A DNA stretch of 64,000 nt from Brevibacillus sp. (GTDB taxonomy: Bacteria; Bacillota; Bacilli; Brevibacillales; Brevibacillaceae), in the NCBI GenBank assembly GCA_017656235.1, contig JACDOF010000001.1, forward strand, positions 868,001-932,000, written 5' to 3'. A program made the translations under genes and the position numbers. The notes below the pieces were generated by a model. That model had not been told where the DNA came from. It searched no databases and saw only the letters and a list, made by a program, of their open reading frames with translations. This document shows, piece after piece, positions 28,492-38,084 of the stretch (positions are counted from its first letter, which is position 1; every line of letters begins with the position of its first letter).

Positions 28492-28968
28492 TCAAAGCAG
28501 CTTGAGACGGTATGCTTTCAGCAGCTCCCCTGAATAAAAATCGTAGTAAACGTAGTTGTATCGCTGCTCCCCGTCGATGAAGAGGACCTCCCAAAAGCGC
28601 TTGTCCCCGTCAATTCCCGGTACGATGTGCCGGATCTCGGCATCGGGCTGGTTTTTCAACACCGCTTCCCGTACGCTTTCCTTGGAAACACTGCCTTCCA
28701 GCACATCATAAACTACCTGATCGGGAGTCATCCAGGCAATCACCGGCGTTCCTACCCGATTTTTGCCAATCACCACCGTATACGACTGCCTGCCGCGGTA
28801 TTCGGTGATCTCCTCGATCTCGGTAATGGCGGTACGTTCCAGCGCCCACTTGCGAGCCTGTTCAATAAAGGCCTCGCGCTCTGCCACCACCGCCGACGTA
28901 AGGTGATACGACGCGGCAGCACCCACTAACAGCACACCTGCCAAAAGAAACACGATTCGCAACCACAT
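28492..28968 (-). CDS. ypmB: YpmB-like membrane protein (DUF5590)
   Basis: 158 residues. An N-terminal helix (RIVFLLAGVLLVGAAASY) anchors an outer domain of two PepSY-like repeats; YNYVYYDFYSGELLKAYRL is the typical end. B. subtilis ypmB lies between dinG and aspB, as here, though other genes have been inserted. Function unknown. GGAGAACGGC precedes the ATG. Confidence 0.88.
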   Translation of the reverse strand: MWLRIVFLLAGVLLVGAAASYHLTSAVVAEREAFIEQARKWALERTAITEIEEITEYRGRQSYTVVIGKNRVGTPVIAWMTPDQVVYDVLEGSVSKESVREAVLKNQPDAEIRHIVPGIDGDKRFWEVLFIDGEQRYNYVYYDFYSGELLKAYRLKLL

Positions 28969-29033
28969 GCCGTTCTCCTGTTCCTCGTTCTGTATTGAAT
29001 CCGTATGGATTGTTCCCGATTCTTCTTGTCATT

Positions 29034-29741
29034 TTACATCCGAAAAAGAAGCTGGTCCACTTTTTGGCCGGAGGGAGAGACCACCTTCAAGGTGACAAGC
29101 AGCCTGCGCAGCGTAAGCGAACGTTGTTCGTACCACATCTGGTAGGTAAGGCTGACATCGCGTAAAGACTGATCCATTACCTCGTCAGCCGGAAAGCCGG
29201 GCCCCAGCCACAAAGCGAGCATCGCCTTTACTTCTTCTGCCGGAAGTGTAAACTGGTATCCACTTAACCCCTCGCCTTCGGCACGGTGCAGCACAATCGG
29301 AACGATTGACTGCAGTTCTCCCTTGATCAGCATCAAGTGATCGTATGGAGTATACAGGGCAAAGGGAAGCAGCAGCGGCTCTTTGGGTTCGCCGTCCACG
29401 GTCAGTGCAAGGGCATCCCCTTCCCGCTGTACGGTCACCTGATGGCCGCCGACGTCGCCCGACAGTTGAAACGATTTTCCCTGCAAGGTACCGCGAAACT
29501 GCTTTTCGCCGACGTCCACCTGAAACGACCTGTTTGCGTTGGTTTCCCACTGTTGAATCAACGCGGCAATCTCTTTCCTTTGTTCGCGCATCTGTTCCGC
29601 CGGGTCAACAGGCTGCTCCTGCTGACTTCCCTCTTCATGCGCAGTGGATTCGTCTGTCCAATGGGCAATCAGGCCTCCAAGCAGAAACAGCGACAGCATT
29701 ATTGGCAGCAGCCACCAAAGCTGCTGCGGCCGGATAACCAT
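29034..29741 (-). CDS. Membrane-anchored protein of unknown function
   Basis: 235 residues. One helix at ~9-26 (LLPIMLSLFLLGGLIAHW) and an acidic linker (HEEGSQQEQPVDPAEQ) precede an outer domain containing LSGDVGGHQVTVQREGDALAL and LPFALYTPYDHLMLI. I do not recognise the domain. The position just upstream of ypmB (gap 65 bp) suggests one transcript. B. subtilis has ypmA, a different small gene, at this place. Confidence 0.8.
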   Translation of the reverse strand: MVIRPQQLWWLLPIMLSLFLLGGLIAHWTDESTAHEEGSQQEQPVDPAEQMREQRKEIAALIQQWETNANRSFQVDVGEKQFRGTLQGKSFQLSGDVGGHQVTVQREGDALALTVDGEPKEPLLLPFALYTPYDHLMLIKGELQSIVPIVLHRAEGEGLSGYQFTLPAEEVKAMLALWLGPGFPADEVMDQSLRDVSLTYQMWYEQRSLTLRRLLVTLKVVSPSGQKVDQLLFRM

Positions 29742-29875
29742 CCACGCCCCCTCCTGTCCTTTTATGGCTAAAGGATATGAAGGCGGGGAAGGTTTTAGAA
29801 CCGGGCGGAAAACTTACCGAACATAGTGCCGTTACGGGCGGTCATACTACAGATACACCCCGAGGAGGTGAGCGC

Positions 29876-30046
29876 GTGAATCCGCCCGACCGGACGACCT
29901 CTCCTGACGTCTACATGCTGTGGCAACAGGAATACCGCGCATCCTGGGCAGGATTGTCATCGCCGCTGAGATCCTTGCCCACACCTGTCCGCTTGTCGTT
30001 CCGACATACGTCGCTCACAGAAGTGTGGCGAGCGTTCAAATCATGA
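29876..30046 (+). CDS. Possible small gene (56 residues) on the plus strand
   Basis: Starts with GTG five bases after GAGGAGGTG and encodes a protein beginning MNPPDRTTSPDVYMLWQQ, continuing EYRASWAGLSSPLRSLPTPV and ending EVWRAFKS. No domain recognised. Support: a strong ribosome site, a terminator-like hairpin at 30087-30108, and the only plus-strand position between two leftward units. Against it: short, no clear coding bias in the second half, and no strong promoter seen. Confidence 0.4.
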   Translation: MNPPDRTTSPDVYMLWQQEYRASWAGLSSPLRSLPTPVRLSFRHTSLTEVWRAFKS

Positions 30047-30086
30047 ACGCATCAATAATATTCCCTACCTGCGCCTTTCCACATCT

Positions 30087-30108
30087 CTCCTGTTCAAAAC
30101 AACAGGAG
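30087..30108. terminator. Terminator-like hairpin in a convergent gap
   Basis: CTCCTGTT-N6-AACAGGAG followed by CTCTTTC on the plus strand; 54 bases before the mtaD stop (minus) and 41 bases after the small plus-strand ORF. It could serve either side. Confidence 0.5.
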
Positions 30109-30161
30109 CTCTTTCATGCCGTGGGCAATAACGACGTCAATCGGTGCGGATTCCATAAAAA

Positions 30162-31460
30162 TCAGCGCTTCAGCTCGGAAAAAACTCGATTGGATTCGTA
30201 AATTACCCTTTCCTCGTCAATTGTGAGCAATTCCCGATTTCTCATCAGAAAACGTCCGGCTACAACCGTGTCCGTTACATCGCGGCCATTGGCGGCGTAG
30301 ACGATGTGGGATACCGGGTGGTTATGGGCCGGTTGGAAGTGAGCCTGGTTGGCATCCAGCATGATCAGATCCGCTTGTTTTCCCACCTCCAGGGAACCCA
30401 ACTGATCCGGCTGGAAAACACAATCTGCCCCATAGCGGGTAGCCATTCGCAGCGCTTCCTGGGCCGGTACGGCGACAGGATCGTAGTTGACTCCTTTGTG
30501 CAGAATGGCAGCCAGCCGCAATTCCTCGAACAGATTGACGTTGTTGTTGCTGGCCGAACTATCGGTGCCAAGCGAGACGCTTATACCACGCTTCAGCATG
30601 TCCGGTACGCGGGCTACCCCGCTGGCCAATTTCAGATTGCTGATGACATTGTGTGACACCTTCACTTGATAGCGTGCCAAAATATCCAGCTCTTCATCCG
30701 TCAGATGTACGGCGTGCGCCACCAGCGTCGGCCGTGCGAACACCCCGATCGTTTCCAAATGTTGTACAGGCCGTACGCCATAATCCTTCACATTTTGTTC
30801 CACTTCCCAGGCCGTTTCGGACATGTGGATGTGAATGGGCAAATCCAGTTCTTCAGCCCGTTCCACGATTTGAGCGATATAAGCGGGCGGGCAGGTATAC
30901 GGGGCATGCGGAGCCATCATGGTGGTAATTCTGCCGTCTGCCTGGTTGTGCCATTCGCGTGCAAACGCCGTGGACTCTTCCAGCTTTTGTCTTTGTTCTT
31001 CCGGAGAACACAATCCGATGACCCCGCGGCAAAGCCTTGCTCTCAGGCCGGCTGTTTCGACCGCCTTTGCCACCTCGCCCATGTGGTCGTACATGTCGAC
31101 AAACGTGGTGGTGCCGGTGCGGATCATTTCCGTCAGGGTAAGGTAGGTTCCCCACTTGACGTGCTCCGCCGAAAATTGGGCCTCCATCGGCCACATCTTC
31201 TCTTCCAGCCACTGTTTAAGCGGCAAATCGTCGGCATATCCGCGCAGGAGGGACATGGCGGCATGTCCATGCGTATTAATCAATCCCGGCAGGACGTACT
31301 TGCCCCGCCCGTCAATGACCTGCTCGTAACCGGAGAGGTCTTGGGGTGTTGGCCCCACATAGGATATTTGTGCACCTTCGAATGCTACGGCTGCGTCAAG
31401 AAGCACATCATTTTGTTCGTTAACCGTAATGACGGTGGCATGGGTAATAATGGTTTTCAT
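30162..31460 (-). CDS. mtaD: 5-methylthioadenosine/S-adenosylhomocysteine deaminase (amidohydrolase)
   Basis: 432 residues. Metal ligands and substrate loops are intact: GLINTHGHAAMSLLRGYADD near residue 60, MAPHAPYTC, IHIHMSETAWEV and LGTDSSASNNNVNLFEEL. This set fits the MtaD/SAH deaminase group, which removes the amino group from the adenine of methylthioadenosine or S-adenosylhomocysteine. One loop reads VSHNVISNLKLASG where Pro is more usual after Asn. The start overlaps the rex stop by four bases, so it belongs to the dinG-lipoprotein-rex-mtaD run. Confidence 0.92.
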   Translation of the reverse strand: MKTIITHATVITVNEQNDVLLDAAVAFEGAQISYVGPTPQDLSGYEQVIDGRGKYVLPGLINTHGHAAMSLLRGYADDLPLKQWLEEKMWPMEAQFSAEHVKWGTYLTLTEMIRTGTTTFVDMYDHMGEVAKAVETAGLRARLCRGVIGLCSPEEQRQKLEESTAFAREWHNQADGRITTMMAPHAPYTCPPAYIAQIVERAEELDLPIHIHMSETAWEVEQNVKDYGVRPVQHLETIGVFARPTLVAHAVHLTDEELDILARYQVKVSHNVISNLKLASGVARVPDMLKRGISVSLGTDSSASNNNVNLFEELRLAAILHKGVNYDPVAVPAQEALRMATRYGADCVFQPDQLGSLEVGKQADLIMLDANQAHFQPAHNHPVSHIVYAANGRDVTDTVVAGRFLMRNRELLTIDEERVIYESNRVFSELKR

Positions 31461-32113
31461 TTGTTTCTACTCCCATCCGAGTTCAGTTTGGTTCTGTTCA
31501 GATAGTAAGCCAGGCTTTGCAGGCTGGATGTTACGTCGGCGTGGTAAATTTTGACGTCGGCATCTGTGCGGATGTTGACCGGTGCAAAGTTGAGAATTCC
31601 CTCAATTCCTGCTTCAATCAGCTGGTCGGCCACTGCCTGCGCCGCTGCTGCCGGTACCGTGATGATGGCCAGGCGAATCTGACGCTGTTTTACGGTATCC
31701 TTCAGTTCCTCAAGCGGCTGAATCACCAAACCTGCAATTGTTTTGCCTTGTTTGGCCGGATCGTTGTCAAAAATGGCCACGATTCGCATGTTGTCCCGCA
31801 AATAAGCGTTGTAATTGCTGATTGCGTGACCGAGATGACCGGCACCTACCAGAGCTACGTGTATTTCCTGGTCCAGTTTCAGGATTTGCCGTATTTTTTC
31901 AATCAGATAGTCGACGTCATAGCCGATTCCTTTTTTTCCAAAATCGCCAAATGAGGACAGATCTTTACGGATTTGCGCCGGGTTAATGTCAAGTGTTTTG
32001 CCCATCTGTTGAGACGAGACGGTCTTCACCTGCATCTGCTGCAAATGGATCAGATACCGGAGGTACACCGGGAGCCGTCTGACCACCGCCTCAGATATTT
32101 TGGGTGCCTTCAA
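31457..32113 (-). CDS. rex: Redox-sensing transcriptional repressor Rex
   Basis: 218 residues. The N-terminal winged helix (ISEAVVRRLPVYLRYLIHL; INPAQIRKDLSSFGDFGKKG) is followed by a Rossmann domain with VALVGAGHLGHAISNY. Rex binds its operators when NADH is low and releases when NADH rises, controlling fermentation and respiration genes. I found no obvious Rex operator in this window. TTG at 32113 is the start: GGAGG lies 9 bases upstream and there is no suitable ATG. It follows the MBL-like lipoprotein gene by 18 bp and overlaps mtaD. Confidence 0.95.
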   Translation of the reverse strand: MKAPKISEAVVRRLPVYLRYLIHLQQMQVKTVSSQQMGKTLDINPAQIRKDLSSFGDFGKKGIGYDVDYLIEKIRQILKLDQEIHVALVGAGHLGHAISNYNAYLRDNMRIVAIFDNDPAKQGKTIAGLVIQPLEELKDTVKQRQIRLAIITVPAAAAQAVADQLIEAGIEGILNFAPVNIRTDADVKIYHADVTSSLQSLAYYLNRTKLNSDGSRNK

Positions 32114-32131
32114 ATACGCATCCCTCCCCCT

Positions 32132-33037
32132 TTAGCCCCTTTTTTTCTCCTTCAAGACCTTGTAGTCTTTTCCATTCGAGAGCACCGTGATCGTCCCATG
32201 CTGACCGGTAATGTAGGTTTCCGCCCACGATTCACCCAACCGCTCCACGATTTCGGCCTGACCGGCATTCATTTTTTCTTGGGAAAGGCCTGTTTGGATC
32301 ACTGCCACCTGAGGATCTACCTTGTTAAGAAACGGCGCGGAAGATGCCTGGTTGCTTCCTTGATCCGCCACTTTCAGCACCTGTGAACGCAGTTGTGAGG
32401 CATAACTGGCCAAGAGGCGCTCTTCAGCCTTGGCGCCGATCCCGCTGGTATAGAGAAAGCGCAGATCGCCCTGCCGCAGCTGCACCACCAGCGAATTGTC
32501 CTGCGGCGACAAAAACAACTGCTCGCTGGGGTTAAGGACGGTAAGCGAGATGTCCTCGTCAAGGTCAAGGTTGTCCCCCTCAGCCAACAGCACCACTTTT
32601 TTGTCCGCGCTGATCGGAATGAAGCGGCGGATGGTATAGGCAGTCAGCTTGGGCAGGAGTACCGTGTCGATTTGCAGATTTTTTTCCAGAAACGGGTATC
32701 CGCTGGCATAAACGGGCAGGTCATTGCTGATCAGTACGTAGTCCAGTTTGGTGACATGCCGTTCCTGCAAAAGCTTCAACAGCGTCCGCACATCATCTAC
32801 CCGCCCGGTATCAATCAACAGGTTCTTGCCGTTGGGGAAGCGTATCAGCGTGCTTTCCCCTCCAGGGAGCGCAAAAAACGAGGTGATCATGCCGTGAAAG
32901 TCTCGTTCATCCTCGCTGATGAGCGGATCATCTATTTTTACTGCATCCTGCAGATGACTGTCGATGGTACAACCTGCGGCCAGATACATCAGACATGCGA
33001 CGAGCAGCAGAAGAGAGAGATTCCCATGCTTTCGCAT
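32132..33037 (-). CDS. ComEC-type metallo-beta-lactamase-like lipoprotein without metal ligands
   Basis: 301 residues. Signal peptide LSLLLLVACLMYLAAGC gives a lipobox cysteine near residue 23. The rest follows the ComEC C-terminal MBL domain: GGESTLIRFPNGKNLLIDTG, LDYVLISNDLP, and QVLKVADQGSNQASSAPFL. In ComEC these would read TH/SHxDxDH and PHHGS; here those histidines and aspartates are gone, so a zinc enzyme is unlikely. A binding or scaffold role outside the membrane is possible. It lies between dinG and rex, with an 18-bp gap to rex. Confidence 0.83.
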   Translation of the reverse strand: MRKHGNLSLLLLVACLMYLAAGCTIDSHLQDAVKIDDPLISEDERDFHGMITSFFALPGGESTLIRFPNGKNLLIDTGRVDDVRTLLKLLQERHVTKLDYVLISNDLPVYASGYPFLEKNLQIDTVLLPKLTAYTIRRFIPISADKKVVLLAEGDNLDLDEDISLTVLNPSEQLFLSPQDNSLVVQLRQGDLRFLYTSGIGAKAEERLLASYASQLRSQVLKVADQGSNQASSAPFLNKVDPQVAVIQTGLSQEKMNAGQAEIVERLGESWAETYITGQHGTITVLSNGKDYKVLKEKKRG

Positions 33038-33080
33038 TTTATTGTATCACCTAAATCCTGACCAGACTATTGCTACATTC

Positions 33081-35966
33081 TTATGAATGGCCATCAGGTT
33101 GCATACCGTCGAGAAACGGGCGAATCCGCTCACGCAATGTGGTCCATGCCCCGGTTTCGATGCGGTAGGGCGGAAGGGATAACAGAAACGCTTTTCCATA
33201 ACGGGATTCCACGATTCGCGAATCAAGGACGACGATTACGCCGCGGTCGGTCTGGTTGCGGATCAATCGTCCCAGTCCCTGTTTGAAGCGGATGACCGCA
33301 TGCGGAAGCGACAGCGAGAGAAACGGATTTTTTTGCTCCGCCTTCAACTTCTCGGAGCGTCCTTCCAACAGGGGTTGAGTAGGGGGCTGAAATGGCAGCC
33401 TGACAATCACCACACAACTTAGTGCTTCTCCAGGGATGTCCACTCCTTCCCAAAAGCTGTTGGTCCCCAACAGGACTGTTTTCTCCTGCCGTTGGAACTT
33501 GCGCACCAACTTGCTGCGGTTGCCGCTGTCAATACCGTGGCCCAACAATTCGTAACCTTCGTCGGCCAAAAGCTCCTTCATCGCCTCGTACACCTGGCGC
33601 AGCATCGTGTAGGAAGTAAACAGAATCAATGTGCGCCCCATCGCCGCACGGACGGTGTCAACACAGCCCTGGATCACGGCAGAAAGGAACTCCGCTTCTG
33701 TCTCCCTGCCCAGCGCGGGAAGGTCGTCAGGAAGCAGGAGCAAACCCTGCTGTTCGTAAGCAAACGGCGACGGCAGCATCAAGGTGCGTACCCGGCCCTC
33801 GCTTTTGTCCAGGCCATACCGTTCCATGTAGTAGGTAAAACTGTTTTTTACGGTGAGCGTTGCTGACGTGAGCGTGACGCTCCGTTTGTCCGCAAACAGA
33901 CGATCAGCCAAAGCAGCAGATACATCCAGCGGTGCGGAGAACAAATAGATGTGCTTGCGCGGAGAACGTGTCTCAATCTCCATCCAGAACACGTATTCAT
34001 CCGAGCCATTTACAAGCAGGAAGTGCAGCGTATTGGCAGCCTGCTGCAGTTCGTCGAGCAGTCCTTCAGCGTCAATCAACAGACTTCGCACTGCAAAAGG
34101 TGGAGTTTCCTCCGTTGTTCTCAGCTTGTCAAGGAAGCGCTTCAGTGCATCACCCAGCAGTGCCAGGGCATGGACCAGCTTGCTTGAGGCACGCTGCAGG
34201 CGTTCCCCCTTGTCTTGAAACGCCCCAGGCCGATAACGCACAGCGGCCCGTCCTCCCTCCGTCTGCTCGCCAGCGCGAACCTTGGCCCAGTTGTACAGAT
34301 GGTTCCACCACTGCTGCAGCAATTCGCGTGTTTCCAGCCACCTGTCATCGAACACATCCAGATGATGAACCGCTTCCTCCGCCATTTGCGGCATCCACTC
34401 CCCTGCAGCCAGAACCAATTGCTGCAGCATGTCCTGTTTTTCCCTTGTTGACAGTCGATCCAGCAGATGGCTCAATCGGGGAGTTGAATAGAGTACCCCC
34501 AGCTGCTGACTGGCCACATCTTCCAATTGGTGGGCCTCATCAAGGACAGCTACTTCGTAGGAAGGCAGGATGCGGTTTTCTGTTGCCAAATCGTTGATGA
34601 GCAAAGCGTGGTTGACGATCAGGATGTCGGCTTCTTTGGCCCGTTCCCTGGCCCGAAAGTAATAACAGCGGCTGAACCAGGGACAATGGCGGTGCAGACA
34701 AGAGTTCGCGTCGCTTTTGACCTCCTGCCAGAACATCTGCCCGACTGGTGAGAGGCTCACTTCCTCCACGTCTCCAGTCGTGGTTTGGGTAAGCCAACTA
34801 ACCAACTGTGCTTTGGTAAACTGCAATTCGTGACTGTCTGCCTGCACCGAGTCCTCCAGGTGCTGCTCCAACTTCCGCAGGCACAGGTAGTTGCCTCTGC
34901 CTTTCAGCAAGGAGGCCGTAAACGAGAATGGCAGCGCCTCACGCAGCATGGGCAGGTCTTTTTGGAACAACTGATCCTGCAAGTGAATGGTATTGGTGCT
35001 GATGACGACCTGCTCGTTCTGCCGCTTGGACCATAGGACAGCGGGAATCAGGTAGCCCATCGATTTACCCGTACCTGTTCCCGCTTCAACAAGCAGGTGT
35101 GTACCGTCCGTCATCGCCTTGTAGACGGCACGTATCATCGCCTCCTGCCCCTCCCGCCGTTCATAACCGGGGCGGACGCAGGCAATCAGACCGCCTGGAG
35201 CCAGCAACTGCTCCAGAAAAAGGTCCAGCTCAAAAGCAGACCAGTCCATCGTCACGGGCTGCCGTTCGGGCTCCGGCCGCCTCCGCAGAGCCAAGCGCCG
35301 GTAAATATCCCATTGGTCATCAGACTGTTCTGCGTCAGCAGCACTTTGTTCATAATCGGCCAGTTTGTTCATCTCAATGGCGCGCAACAGCGGCCCCAGA
35401 TCCGATCGAAATGAAGTGACCAGCATCTGCAGCCGCTGGATCGTCACCAGGGGCAGTTGGTTCAAATACTGCAGCATTTTCAAAAAAAGGTGCGCAGTCG
35501 CCATGGCATCACTATCCGCCTGATGCGGATGCTCGTGGCGAATGTCAAAATCATCTGCCAACTCCACCAGTCGGTAGCTGCCTTGGGTCGGAAACAAGAA
35601 ACGGGCCAGCTCCACTGTGTCCAGCACATAGCCGTCGAACGTATAATAGCCCTGACTGAGCAGGGCTTCTTGCAAAAACGTAAGGTCAAATGACGCATTG
35701 TGAGCGACAAACGTCCGCTGGTCAAGAAGTCGCAGCAAACGGGGCAGTACTTCCTCCAGCGTCGGTGCGTCTGCTACCATCTCATCGGTAATTCCCGTCA
35801 AGGACGTGATCATCGGCGGAATCGGTCGACCGGGGTTGACGAAGGTGGAAAAGTGTTCGGTGATCACGCCGTCATCAATCGTCACCGCACCTATCTGAAT
35901 GATGCTGTCTCCCTGACGGGGATGATTTCCTGTTGTCTCAAAATCTACTACGATAAATCGATTCAA
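33081..35966 (-). CDS. dinG: DinG-type helicase with N-terminal DEDDh exonuclease
   Basis: 961 residues. The exonuclease opens NRFIVVDFETTGNHPRQGDSI and ends with HQADSDAMATAHLF (all DEDDh acids visible). The XPD/DinG-like helicase has LLVEAGTGTGKSMGYLIPA near residue 300, VAVLDEAHQLED, and VLLGTNSFWEGVDIPGEAL. Cysteines in GNYLCLRKL and SCLHRHCPWFSRC fit an iron-sulfur site. The B. subtilis homologue acts as a 3'-5' exonuclease. A GTG at 35978 is one base from the ribosome site; the TTG at 35966 lies 9 bases after AGGTG and gives the usual MNRFIVVD start. Confidence 0.94.
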   Translation of the reverse strand: MNRFIVVDFETTGNHPRQGDSIIQIGAVTIDDGVITEHFSTFVNPGRPIPPMITSLTGITDEMVADAPTLEEVLPRLLRLLDQRTFVAHNASFDLTFLQEALLSQGYYTFDGYVLDTVELARFLFPTQGSYRLVELADDFDIRHEHPHQADSDAMATAHLFLKMLQYLNQLPLVTIQRLQMLVTSFRSDLGPLLRAIEMNKLADYEQSAADAEQSDDQWDIYRRLALRRRPEPERQPVTMDWSAFELDLFLEQLLAPGGLIACVRPGYERREGQEAMIRAVYKAMTDGTHLLVEAGTGTGKSMGYLIPAVLWSKRQNEQVVISTNTIHLQDQLFQKDLPMLREALPFSFTASLLKGRGNYLCLRKLEQHLEDSVQADSHELQFTKAQLVSWLTQTTTGDVEEVSLSPVGQMFWQEVKSDANSCLHRHCPWFSRCYYFRARERAKEADILIVNHALLINDLATENRILPSYEVAVLDEAHQLEDVASQQLGVLYSTPRLSHLLDRLSTREKQDMLQQLVLAAGEWMPQMAEEAVHHLDVFDDRWLETRELLQQWWNHLYNWAKVRAGEQTEGGRAAVRYRPGAFQDKGERLQRASSKLVHALALLGDALKRFLDKLRTTEETPPFAVRSLLIDAEGLLDELQQAANTLHFLLVNGSDEYVFWMEIETRSPRKHIYLFSAPLDVSAALADRLFADKRSVTLTSATLTVKNSFTYYMERYGLDKSEGRVRTLMLPSPFAYEQQGLLLLPDDLPALGRETEAEFLSAVIQGCVDTVRAAMGRTLILFTSYTMLRQVYEAMKELLADEGYELLGHGIDSGNRSKLVRKFQRQEKTVLLGTNSFWEGVDIPGEALSCVVIVRLPFQPPTQPLLEGRSEKLKAEQKNPFLSLSLPHAVIRFKQGLGRLIRNQTDRGVIVVLDSRIVESRYGKAFLLSLPPYRIETGAWTTLRERIRPFLDGMQPDGHS

Positions 35967-36054
35967 ACCGAGCTTCACCTCAATAGTGCGTCCCTCGCAT
36001 GGCTGGTCACGACTCTCCCTGCAACATTCGGCAAAAGCCTCGAAAATCCTGCTT

Positions 36055-37554
36055 CTAGTACGTCAAGAGAGTCTCTGTCGGCACCGCGTCAGATCGTCCC
36101 AGTTTGTCGGCACACAGCTTCAGAAAAAGCGGAACTTCCCAGAACCCGCTTGCAGCAGACTGCGACGCCCGAAAATGTTGTTCGGCTTTTTGCCATTGTT
36201 CAGCAGCCACGGCGATCCTGCCCAGATGATAATGGCCCAGTGCGCGTACGTACGCGCTTTTCGCGTGGAGCAGGTGTCGGGCCAACCGGCTCGCTTCCCC
36301 CCATCCTCCCTGTTTCAGACGAACACTGATCAAACCGGAGATGGAGAGAACATGGTCACTGTTCTGGCGCAAATTTGCCTCAAAAATGGCCCCAGCCTCA
36401 TCTACTTGTCCCTCAAACAACTGGATCCAGCCGTAACTAAATACGAAATCAAGGTTTTCCGGAGACAGGGAGATCGCTTTCTTGATCAAGGGGATCGCTG
36501 CTTTTGCCCCTGCAAGCAGCCAGGTGTTCCAGCCCAGTCCGTGCCAGACCCACCCTTCCCGCGGTATCAGCTCCAGAAGATAGCGATAGCAAAGTTGTGC
36601 GCGGCGAATTTGACCGGTCTCTTCACACACGTTGGCCATTTCCCAAAGGGCGTTGACATCCAGTTTACGTGACGGCACCGTCAGCATGGAAGGAGGTACT
36701 CTTAGGCTCTCCGGATCAGTTTTCCGCAGTAGGTTGTAACCTCTCAGCCACAGTACCTGTGCCTCCCAGTCATCGGAAAAACGTTCAAGGTAAGGCTCAA
36801 TGGTTTCCAGAGCTTCCTGCTCTTCTCCCCCATTCAGATAGCAAAGAGCCAAATTAAAGGCAGCCTCCGGGTGAGTCGGGATCGTTTCCAGCGCTGCTTT
36901 GAACGCCTGACCCGCTTCCAGCCAGTGCCCTTCCTCTGCTATCATACACCCGATCGCATTGTGACTGATGGCGACAATCTTGGGTGAGGCGGCTGTCCGC
37001 GCGAGCAGTCGAAACTCACGCATGGCCGCTTCCCGCTCTTCGCAGAACAACAAACTATACCCGTAATAGAGACGACCGCTCTCCCAGTCAGGAGATTGCT
37101 TTAACAGTTCAGCAAAATGATGTTTGGCATCGTCAAACAGCCGAAGGTGATAGAACCCTTCTCCTTTGCGAAACAGCAGCGAGTAGGCAGGAGAATCGGC
37201 TGTTTCACCCGGAATCGCCACACCTGCCTCTCCATCCAGCGGGTAGGGGGCCGTCCCGTCACCTGCTTTCTCCATTTCCAGCTGCGCCGGTTTGCCCCAT
37301 GCCGTTTTCACCAAGGAGAGCCCCGCAGCCTGTTTCGCCTCGTCCTTCTGTTGCGTCGCTTTTACCGCCTTGATCACAGATGAGAGCTTTTCCTCCAGGC
37401 TGATCCAGGCGTCAACGATGTGGTCACTTACCTGCCGCAGATATACGAGCTGTTCCGCCATTCTTCTTTTTTCATCCTCGTCCGCATCCGGCCAGTTATC
37501 CTCAATAGATTGCAGTTGGTCGTGTAGGTGTTTGAACCACTCGTCGACATGCAT
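36055..37554 (-). CDS. Tetratricopeptide-repeat protein
   Basis: 499 residues. A helical N-terminal part (~1-100) with PDADEDEKRRMAEQLVYLRQ is followed by about ten TPR-like units (e.g. GEGFYHLRLFDDAKHHFAELL; HPEAAFNLALCYLNGGEEQEAL; AYVRALGHYHLGRIAVAAEQW). Cytosolic, no signal. TPR proteins hold complexes together; no partner is evident. AGGAGG with 10 bases to the ATG. It lies between panD and dinG, both leftward, with gaps of 122 and 88 bp. Confidence 0.88.
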   Translation of the reverse strand: MHVDEWFKHLHDQLQSIEDNWPDADEDEKRRMAEQLVYLRQVSDHIVDAWISLEEKLSSVIKAVKATQQKDEAKQAAGLSLVKTAWGKPAQLEMEKAGDGTAPYPLDGEAGVAIPGETADSPAYSLLFRKGEGFYHLRLFDDAKHHFAELLKQSPDWESGRLYYGYSLLFCEEREAAMREFRLLARTAASPKIVAISHNAIGCMIAEEGHWLEAGQAFKAALETIPTHPEAAFNLALCYLNGGEEQEALETIEPYLERFSDDWEAQVLWLRGYNLLRKTDPESLRVPPSMLTVPSRKLDVNALWEMANVCEETGQIRRAQLCYRYLLELIPREGWVWHGLGWNTWLLAGAKAAIPLIKKAISLSPENLDFVFSYGWIQLFEGQVDEAGAIFEANLRQNSDHVLSISGLISVRLKQGGWGEASRLARHLLHAKSAYVRALGHYHLGRIAVAAEQWQKAEQHFRASQSAASGFWEVPLFLKLCADKLGRSDAVPTETLLTY

Positions 37555-37676
37555 AAAAAAGCCCCCCTCCTGTGGTGCAGTGAGTTACTCTCATTGTCTC
37601 ACAAGCAGAGTGGCTCTATTCAGCGGCGCTGCCTTCACACCAGGATGGGAGAGACGATCGCATCCATTTTGGAACA

Positions 37677-38060
37677 TTACAGAATCTCTGCGTGCAGCTC
37701 TTGGCCAAGCATTTGTACAATCTTGTTGCCTTCGCCCATAACGGCAATGCGCGGCTTGTGCTGTCGCGCTTTCTCTTCGGGAACCAGCGCGTACGACATG
37801 ATGATCACCGTATCTCCCGGCTGAACCAGACGGGCGGCGGCCCCATTCAGACAGATGACACCACTGCCCGGTTCTCCCTCGATTACATAGGTCTCAAAGC
37901 GGGCGCCGTTGTGATTGTTAACAACCTGTACCTTCTCATTTGGCAAAATGTCGACGGCATCCAGAATTTCCTTGTCTATGGTTATGCTGCCTACATAGTG
38001 GAGATTGGCCTCGGTGACCTGGGCGCGATGGATTTTTGCCTTCATCATCGTACGAAACAT
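37677..38060 (-). CDS. panD: Aspartate 1-decarboxylase
   Basis: 127 residues. Makes beta-alanine from aspartate for pantothenate. The self-processing site is [15 protein letters not shown] (cleavage at Gly-Ser to form the pyruvoyl group). [20 protein letters not shown] is also conserved. The ATG at 38060 gives the family start [13 protein letters not shown]; the ATG at 38069 is too close to the AAAGGA site. Last gene of the panB-panC-panD unit, 24 bp after panC. Confidence 0.97.
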   Translation of the reverse strand: MFRTMMKAKIHRAQVTEANLHYVGSITIDKEILDAVDILPNEKVQVVNNHNGARFETYVIEGEPGSGVICLNGAAARLVQPGDTVIIMSYALVPEEKARQHKPRIAVMGEGNKIVQMLGQELHAEIL

Positions 38061-38084
38061 TGTCCGCATCGTCCTTTCATCCAG

